DNA of 64,000 bases from Aquanectria penicillioides (lineage: Eukaryota; Ascomycota; Sordariomycetes; Hypocreales; Nectriaceae), in assembly GCA_003415625.1 (NCBI GenBank), contig PYIU01000004.1, positions 1-64,000 on the forward strand. Reading direction: 5' to 3'. Position 1 is the first letter of the stretch. Every line of letters begins with the position of its first letter. A program made the translations under genes and the position numbers. Below are positions 58,329 through 64,000 of the stretch, piece after piece. Under the pieces are notes generated by a model. The model saw only the letters and a program-made list of their open reading frames with translations, had not been told where the DNA came from and did no database searches.

Positions 58329-59863
58329 GATTTCGCTGCTGATGTGGATGTGGATGCTGGAAGTAAAGTTCGAATCTCCACTGGGAGAATTGTTGGCGGC
58401 TGGGAACCATCACGTGATCGGGATCAAGTGCTCTGCTGACGTCAATCTGTACCCATGACAAACTAAGGCGGTGTGCTGTGAAACAGAACCCTTCAAAGAT
58501 GTAGAAGTTTGGAAACCTGATTTCACCAGTAATGCAGACACAGCTTAAATTCCAGGCACGGGACTTAAAAAAGGAGCATTTCAGAAGGGTCTTCCGAGAC
58601 TAAAGACGCCGTAACCCTGTTCCCTCTTGTCACGACCTTCAACGGGACCTGACCGGAGGATGCCAGGCGGTGAAGCGTGGCAGAAACTCGGAATCAGATC
58701 GACCAGGACGAAGCCAATCGGGATAGCTCACCCTAGAGCACTCGGAAGCCAAGGTGAGGCACGAAAAAGATCACCGCTGCCAAGACAACACGCAGGCAAG
58801 CTAATGCAAATAAACTTGAACCGACCAGTAGACTGTCGAGTTATGAAAGATCAGTACATGGTAAAAGCAGCCCTCGGCAACCAGAGCTGGGATTGGCCGA
58901 GACACAGAGCCGCATTCGTAATTGTAGTTGGTTTCACGAGAGCAGCTCAAAAGAGCATCACTGCTGGCAACACACATTTTTGCTCAATTTCTAATCTCCC
59001 CCATAGGCCGCTCCATTTGATCGCGCTAGTAGTACAATTTTTTTTAGTGTTATCTGGTCTTTTTGGCTCTTCTCTGTCCGTCACTCACTTGTTTTTGCTA
59101 TTCCTCGTCAATTTCTTCCATCCCCGCCTTTTTCCTCCTGAATAGCAACCTGTCTCTGAGCAGCTTGTGGGTTCTAGAATACTGTTTTCTCTCACATCCC
59201 GCTCTCATCCATGGCGTACCGCTTGTCAATGTGCGTAGTTTGTCAAGGACCATGTGAGTATTGTTGTCATGGCTTGATCAATCCGATATGCGAGAGACAT
59301 GTGCTTAGTAGCCCGTAGATGTCGGGGTTGGATGTTTTCGTAGTGTGGATCCAGTTGCCGCTAAGAAGAAACGGCTGCGGCGGGGCCTCTCATCAGCCGA
59401 CCTAACGAAGCCGAAGAACCGATTCCAGGGGTGTCCACCCCCCGTTTCAAATACAGAATCATGAACCCCGTCATTCATGCTAGCAAAGGCTAGACCAACC
59501 CCTGTTCGATCGAGACGCCTCTCCGTGCTGCCATTCTTGACGAAGGACCCAAGCGGAGGTGAACTGAAGATGATCAGTGTGCGGCTCAAGATTTCCCCCC
59601 AATAGCAGTTTGCAGACATCGAATCAAACCGAATGATTTTTGTTTTGGGTCTACGATGGGAAATTATAGCTCGTTAATAATGGCTCCCTGTCCAAATGGA
59701 CTCAACATCTCCGATTACTTAAACTGGCCCGGAGGCCGTATCGTCTGCTACTTTGTCTTTTATTAACAACTCATTCATTCATTTAGCCATCATCTCTTCA
59801 TTTCTCTGTCCCTTTTGCAATTGTTTACCCTCACTTCCTCGCTCGTTATTTTGAAACTTCACC
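58329..59863. other. Intergenic, includes xylanase upstream region
   Basis: A 172-codon frame (58627-59145) lacks a normal ATG start and any domain, and is probably chance. GGCTAG at 59488-59493 and TTAGCC (reverse of GGCTAA) at 59783-59788 match the GGCTAR core bound by the xylanase activator XlnR, the second being 76 bp before the xylanase ATG. Confidence 0.4.
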
Positions 59864-60949
59864 ATGAAGCTGCTCTCCTTCCTCGCTCTCGCCGCTCCGC
59901 TGGTCGCCGCGGCCCCGATTCTTGAGGAGCGCGCCACCGCTAGCATCAACAGCCTCTTTGTTGCCAAGGGCAAGAAGTACTATGGCACCATTTCGGATCC
60001 GACTCTCCTGAACAACCAGCAAAACGCTGCTGTGATCAAAAACTACTTTGGCCAACTCACACCTGAAAACAGCATGAAATGGGACGCAACAGAAGCAACC
60101 CGCGGCAAGTTTACGTTTACCAATTCCGATACTGTCGTCAAATTTGCCCAGAGCAACAATAAACTCATGCGTGGCCATACTTTGCTATGGCATTCGCAGC
60201 TTCCGAGCTGGGTCCAGTCCATCACAGATGCCAATGAACTTACGTCTGTCATTCAAAACCACGTCACTACCGTTGTTAAACATTTTAAGGGCAAAATCTA
60301 TGCTTGGGTGGGTGTTCATCTCTAAATTCCCAGACTTGAAGACACTAATTTTTAAAAGGATGTTGTAAATGAAATTTTCGCTGAAGATGGAAGTCTTCGT
60401 GACTCCGTCTTTTCGCGGGTCTTGGGTGAAAAGTTTGTCTCCATCGCTTTCAAGGCTGCTCGTGCTGCCGACCCCAACGCTAAATTGTACATCAATGACT
60501 ACAACTTGGACAATGCCAACTACGCCAAGCTCTCGAAGGGTATGGCTCCTATGGTCAAGAAGTGGATTGCTGCTGGGGTTCCTATTGATGGCATTGGCTC
60601 CCAAAGCCATCTCAGTGCTGGAGGTTCCAGCGGCACCAAGGCTGCCTTGGCAGCTCTTGCAGCTAGCGGCGTCTCTGAAGTTGCCGTTACTGAGCTTGAC
60701 ATTGCTACTGCTCCCGCTGCCGACTATGTTGCTGTTACAAAGGCATGCCTTGAAGTGCCCAAGTGTGTTGGTATCACTGTTTGGGGTGTTCGTGACTCGG
60801 TAAGGCTATTTTTCATCAGAGATTTTGACGATAGTATTTAAACTAACACTCCATAGGACTCTTGGAGGACTGGTGCAAACCCTCTTCTTTTCAACGACAG
60901 CTATCAACCCAAGGCTGCGTATACAGCCATTGTCGCGGCACTCTCGTAG
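59864..60949 (+). CDS. Secreted GH10 endo-1,4-beta-xylanase
   Basis: Cuts beta-1,4-xylan in plant hemicellulose, outside the cell. ATG at 59864; exons 59864-60307, 60359-60799 and 60857-60949 give 325 residues, with introns of 51 and 57 bp in phase 0. The signal peptide is [16 protein letters not shown], and a mature N-terminus after the possible Kex-type site LEERA. The GH10 barrel runs from [30 protein letters not shown] and [14 protein letters not shown] are the substrate-binding blocks. The acid/base Glu is in WDVVNE, formed across the first intron, and the nucleophile Glu is in VTELDI. WGVRDS...[12 protein letters not shown] is the conserved end. No carbohydrate-binding module. All catalytic features are intact. 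Confidence 0.95.
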
Positions 60950-61575
60950 CTACACCATAAGCAGATCCTGGGGTTTGAGTTATAAATGAGAGGAGGGCAT
61001 AGCAATCGAGCAGGAAACAGAGAGATGTATAGTCCTTTGTCATCGTATCTCCAAACCACCGATGTCAATTCTTGTAACCCGACAGAGTCACATCTGGTGT
61101 CCGTTGGGTGCATTTGCAATTTCACTTCTATGTAGTCATATCAAAGGCTATTAAGCTAGTCATGAAGCGGTGTGTAATATCGCTTTTTAAACTTAATTGA
61201 TCACCACATGATGAGCCAAATTAGCTGAGGTAGTGAAGCTTTTGTTGTGGGGTACCAAAAACACCACTCCATACACCTGGGGTTGGGTTATTTAACAGCT
61301 CATCGAACAAACCATTGGCTAGGGACGATGGAATTTTCGTTTAAAGAGGGAGCTATTGGTAGAGTATTCTACGACTAGTGTATCTAATATTTCCTGTGTG
61401 CTTTGATGAGTTGCGTGCGGCCCTGCCATTTGGCGACGGCAAAATTTAAGCCCCTGTTCAGCCGCCTCATTGGTATAGAACAAAGGTACAGACCCCACCT
61501 CGGCTGAATGACCCCATACCAAATCCATGAAACAAAGACAAGTAGTTCAAACCGGAACATACCGTTGTGGCGGTT

Positions 61576-62049
61576 TCAACTATACAGCGATAGCATGATA
61601 TTTTCCGGATATTGTGACTCCAGGGTCTGACCCAGAACCCCTGGTGCACAGAGCGCGCCAGGGATATGGTCGGGTCCCGTGGGGTAGTGAATATTGTGAA
61701 TGGAAGACAATTGTCGAACGTAATGAACGAGAGGACCGTCATAATCTCCGTAGTCGAGATTCGCAATCTTGAATCGCTGGATGATGCGAGTGATACACAG
61801 AAGCTGAACCTCCCAAGATGAACTCACGCGGACACACAGACCCTGATTTGCATCCTGCACTTTGATATATTGCTTGTGAAGTTTGAAAGCATCATATCGG
61901 TTGCTTTGAAAAAGTGTGATAGGCCGGTGTACACGATGATGCACGACGGTGTTCATTTTCGAGGACAATGCGACCTCACAGAGCATATCCCCATAATTGA
62001 ACTGCCCAATTGACTCCCACGTGATGGATCTCATAAACTCGCCAGGCAA
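61576..62049 (-). CDS. Unassigned open frame, possibly one exon of a hypothetical gene
   Basis: A 157-codon frame reads coherent protein sequence (ITWESIGQFNYGDMLCEVAL, RYDAFKLHKQYIKVQDANQ, NIHYPTGPDHIPGALCAPGV) without a recognisable domain. A minus-strand frame before it (62228-62031, MALCVFSAMATIMVELLAV) could be an upstream exon. Another after it (61510-61319, HSAEVGSVPLFYTNEAAEQG) could be a downstream exon behind a GTATGT donor near 61563. I could not fix the splice sites, so exon limits are open. Function unknown. Confidence 0.3.
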   Translation of the reverse strand: MPGEFMRSITWESIGQFNYGDMLCEVALSSKMNTVVHHRVHRPITLFQSNRYDAFKLHKQYIKVQDANQGLCVRVSSSWEVQLLCITRIIQRFKIANLDYGDYDGPLVHYVRQLSSIHNIHYPTGPDHIPGALCAPGVLGQTLESQYPENIMLSLYS

Positions 62050-62459
62050 GTCGTGGTGGGCGAGTCCCAGAAGGCTGCTTCACAGTCAAGGGAAGAGAAG
62101 CCAAACACTGATCGATGGCGAGCACAGACTAACCCTTTGGAACCCAAAGGAGCAGGGGAGGACGGCTCAGAGACTGCCAACAATTCAACCATGATTGTGG
62201 CCATGGCTGAAAATACACATAACGCCACCTTATTCTCGGGTCAAGGGGTGGTAGGTGTGGGCCGGGCCGGTGACAACTTCTTTCTGATTTGTGGGTTTAG
62301 GAATTACATATAATACTGGTATTCCTCGCCGTCTTTCAACGTGGCTTGACTATGATAGGAATGCTGCAAATTCATAGGTAAAATTACAAGCCTAAAAGAG
62401 GAGTGGAGAAATTCTATTTTTGAGATTTACCCAATTGCTATGAGTTTTTGTCTAGCCAA

Positions 62460-64000
62460 TCAAGAATTTGCGTTTTTAATCAAGTCTGCAGCCTTTTCTC
62501 CAATTGCAAATGCAGGCATCTGTGTGTGGCCACTGTTCAACGTGGGCATGATACTACAGTCCACGACCCGGAGACCCGTTACGCCCTTGACGAAAAGGTT
62601 TTCATCCACTACGCTTTGTGGATCAGATGTCTTCCCCATAACGCAGGTACCAGCTGGGTGGTAGCCTTCAAAGACGCTGTTAGTAAAATGATGTTCACAG
62701 GAGTGAAGGAACTTACATGTTGTTGCATTGGCCTTGACAAAATCTTTCCATTCATCTCTCGTCTTCAACAGATGGTGAGTGTCTTCAGGAGGCCAAGAAC
62801 CTTTGACAATGTTTTTGGTGCCGGAGCCCTCCATAATTATCTCGTTTGCGAATGAGCAAGCCTCTGCTAACACCTCTAGATCGAGTGGGTTTGCGAGATA
62901 ATTACAATCGACAATCGGGTTTACTGTAGCATCGGCTGTAGACAGGCTAACGGTCCCTCTAGATTGTGGGTGAAACAGCTCAGCTATGATGCCAAATGTA
63001 TGCTTCCCGTGTGTTGGGCGGTGGGTAAAGGCCTTTGGACCACCGTAGCTCTCCATTGTGAAAAGTTCAATGTTTGGCTGAGACAAAGTTGCTCCCATGG
63101 GATCACGGCCGGGCTTTCTTGGGCTGGATGTCCACAGTTCCGAGTCCTCCAGCCGGGAATCTAGTCGTGCATATGCAAAGGCGCCAAACGGAAAAGATGC
63201 CAATACGCCTGTCTTTTCCTCACTGTATTGCTTGAATGACTTCTCTAAGGCATTTGCATGAAATAAATGCGAGTCTCTTGTTAGGTCTGGATGGTCAGTT
63301 TCATAGAACAAATATACCGTCTAAATCTTTTGTTAGAAACCATCAGAGATGGAATTGGGTAACCAACCAGGTGATCCATGAGGTTCTTTCCAACAGCAGG
63401 AAGATCCACCACAACAGGGATACCATGTTTATCAAGCTCTGCCTTTGCACCGATTCCTGATCGGTTAAGAATAGCCGGGCTGCAATATGTGCCTCCGCTG
63501 ATAATGATCTCTTTTCGAGCTTTGAACTCGAGGACTGTGCCATTCGCCTGAATGGCCTGCACTCCCACGGCCCGAAGATTGTCTTTCGAAAATAGGACTT
63601 TGTCAACATAGGTTTCTGTCATTATGGTTAGATTTTCTCTCTTAGACCCTGTTATGTAGTCGGCGCTTGTCGTTCTTTGGCCACCGAAGGTGGTCCTGGT
63701 TGCTTGACCGCAACCATGAGAGCTCATGCCATGGGTAAACATGTCATCATCTTGTGCGAGCCCCTTTGATACCATAGAATCCAGAATCAATTTTGAAATT
63801 GGGAACAATTCCAGAGGTTCAGTACGGATTGGTCCAGCCGTACCGTGCGATGCTTCAGAGGCTTTAAACCATGGCTTGGAATGGAATGTTTCGGCCTGTC
63901 CAGGCACGCGTTAAATTCAATATGAAAGATGTAGGTTTTGAATGACAGAAATCCCTACCTTCGCCATGTAGCCGAAAACATCATCGCCACTCCATCCAGA
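62460..64000 (-). CDS. GMC oxidoreductase, 3' part, runs off the window
   Basis: FAD-dependent alcohol/choline/aryl-alcohol-type oxidoreductase; only the C-terminal three quarters are inside. Exons are >64000-63959, 63895-63368, 63319-62717 and 62665-62460. The first visible sequence is SGWSGDDVFGYMAK, followed by AETFHSKP. Then come KEIIISGGTYCSPAILNRSGIG, the GMC signature 2 region, and VGKNLMDHL, where an intron (63320-63367) must be removed to reach TVYLFYETDHPD. The last intron (62666-62716) has an AAG acceptor and forms the conserved CYHPAGTC with the catalytic His. The second active-site block NSGHTQMPAFAIGEKAADLI ends the protein. No lesion is seen. The N-terminal FAD motif and any signal peptide lie beyond 64000. 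Confidence 0.88.

Noticed and set aside
58627..59145. 172-codon plus-strand frame upstream of the xylanase
   Set aside because: Lacks a normal ATG at its start, has no domain, and its hydrophobic end comes from a T-rich promoter tract.

Overview
This is a window of nuclear DNA from a filamentous ascomycete, most likely Eurotiales (Aspergillus or Penicillium type). The evidence is short spliceosomal introns (about 45-100 bp) with GTAAGT-like donors, fungal-only families (RTA1-like, Zn2Cys6 regulators, HET domain), secreted plant-polymer hydrolases (GH10, GH12, a GH27 relic), TTAGGG-type telomeric motifs, and two extremely AT-rich blocks that look like repeat-induced point mutation (RIP). No rRNA, tRNA or CRISPR was recognised. 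All exon coordinates were read by eye from splice signals and phase.

Layout. 1-4600: AT-rich degenerate repeat, with a CT microsatellite, a duplicated segment and a candidate 3' LTR preceded by a polypurine tract. 4617-9835: a DHA1-type MFS exporter (-), a small single-pass membrane protein (+) and an RTA1-like protein (+). 9836-13060: mostly non-coding, but holding a small three-exon gene of 93 codons. 14021-18057: an SDR (-) and a dihydrodipicolinate-synthase-family protein that lacks the Schiff-base lysine (-). 18542-25571: a dead HET gene, a dead farnesyl-diphosphate-synthase-like gene and an intact Zn2Cys6 regulator. 26159-29442: an intact BAHD/trichothecene-type acyltransferase and a sugar transporter. 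31588-33662: a convergent NADH-cytochrome b5 reductase and tail-anchored cytochrome b5, which together form a complete electron-transfer pair. 34758-37885: a broken alpha-galactosidase and the 3' part of a sulfatase. 38508-42085: an SDR and a second, intronless Zn2Cys6 regulator with inverted CGG motifs in its own upstream region.

The most striking object is at 42991-45889. It is a 2,899-bp AT-rich block bounded by perfect 45-bp terminal inverted repeats and flanked by an identical 8-bp direct repeat (TACTAAAA). It is therefore a complete DNA transposon-like insertion with a hAT-sized target-site duplication. Its interior is AT-converted and contains a degenerate telomere-type CCCTAA tract.

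Right of the element lie a dead alpha/beta hydrolase, a GH12 glucanase gene with an ambiguous N-terminus, an intact APC permease, a dead old-yellow-enzyme gene, a small kinase-like gene, an intact GH10 xylanase, and the 3' part of a GMC oxidoreductase that runs off the window. At least six genes are relics (HET, FPPS, alpha-galactosidase, sulfatase, alpha/beta hydrolase, OYE), beside intact transport, regulatory and hydrolase genes. This suggests an accessory, possibly subtelomere-like region undergoing gene loss. The FPPS relic, the Zn2Cys6 gene and the acyltransferase may be the remains of a terpenoid cluster.
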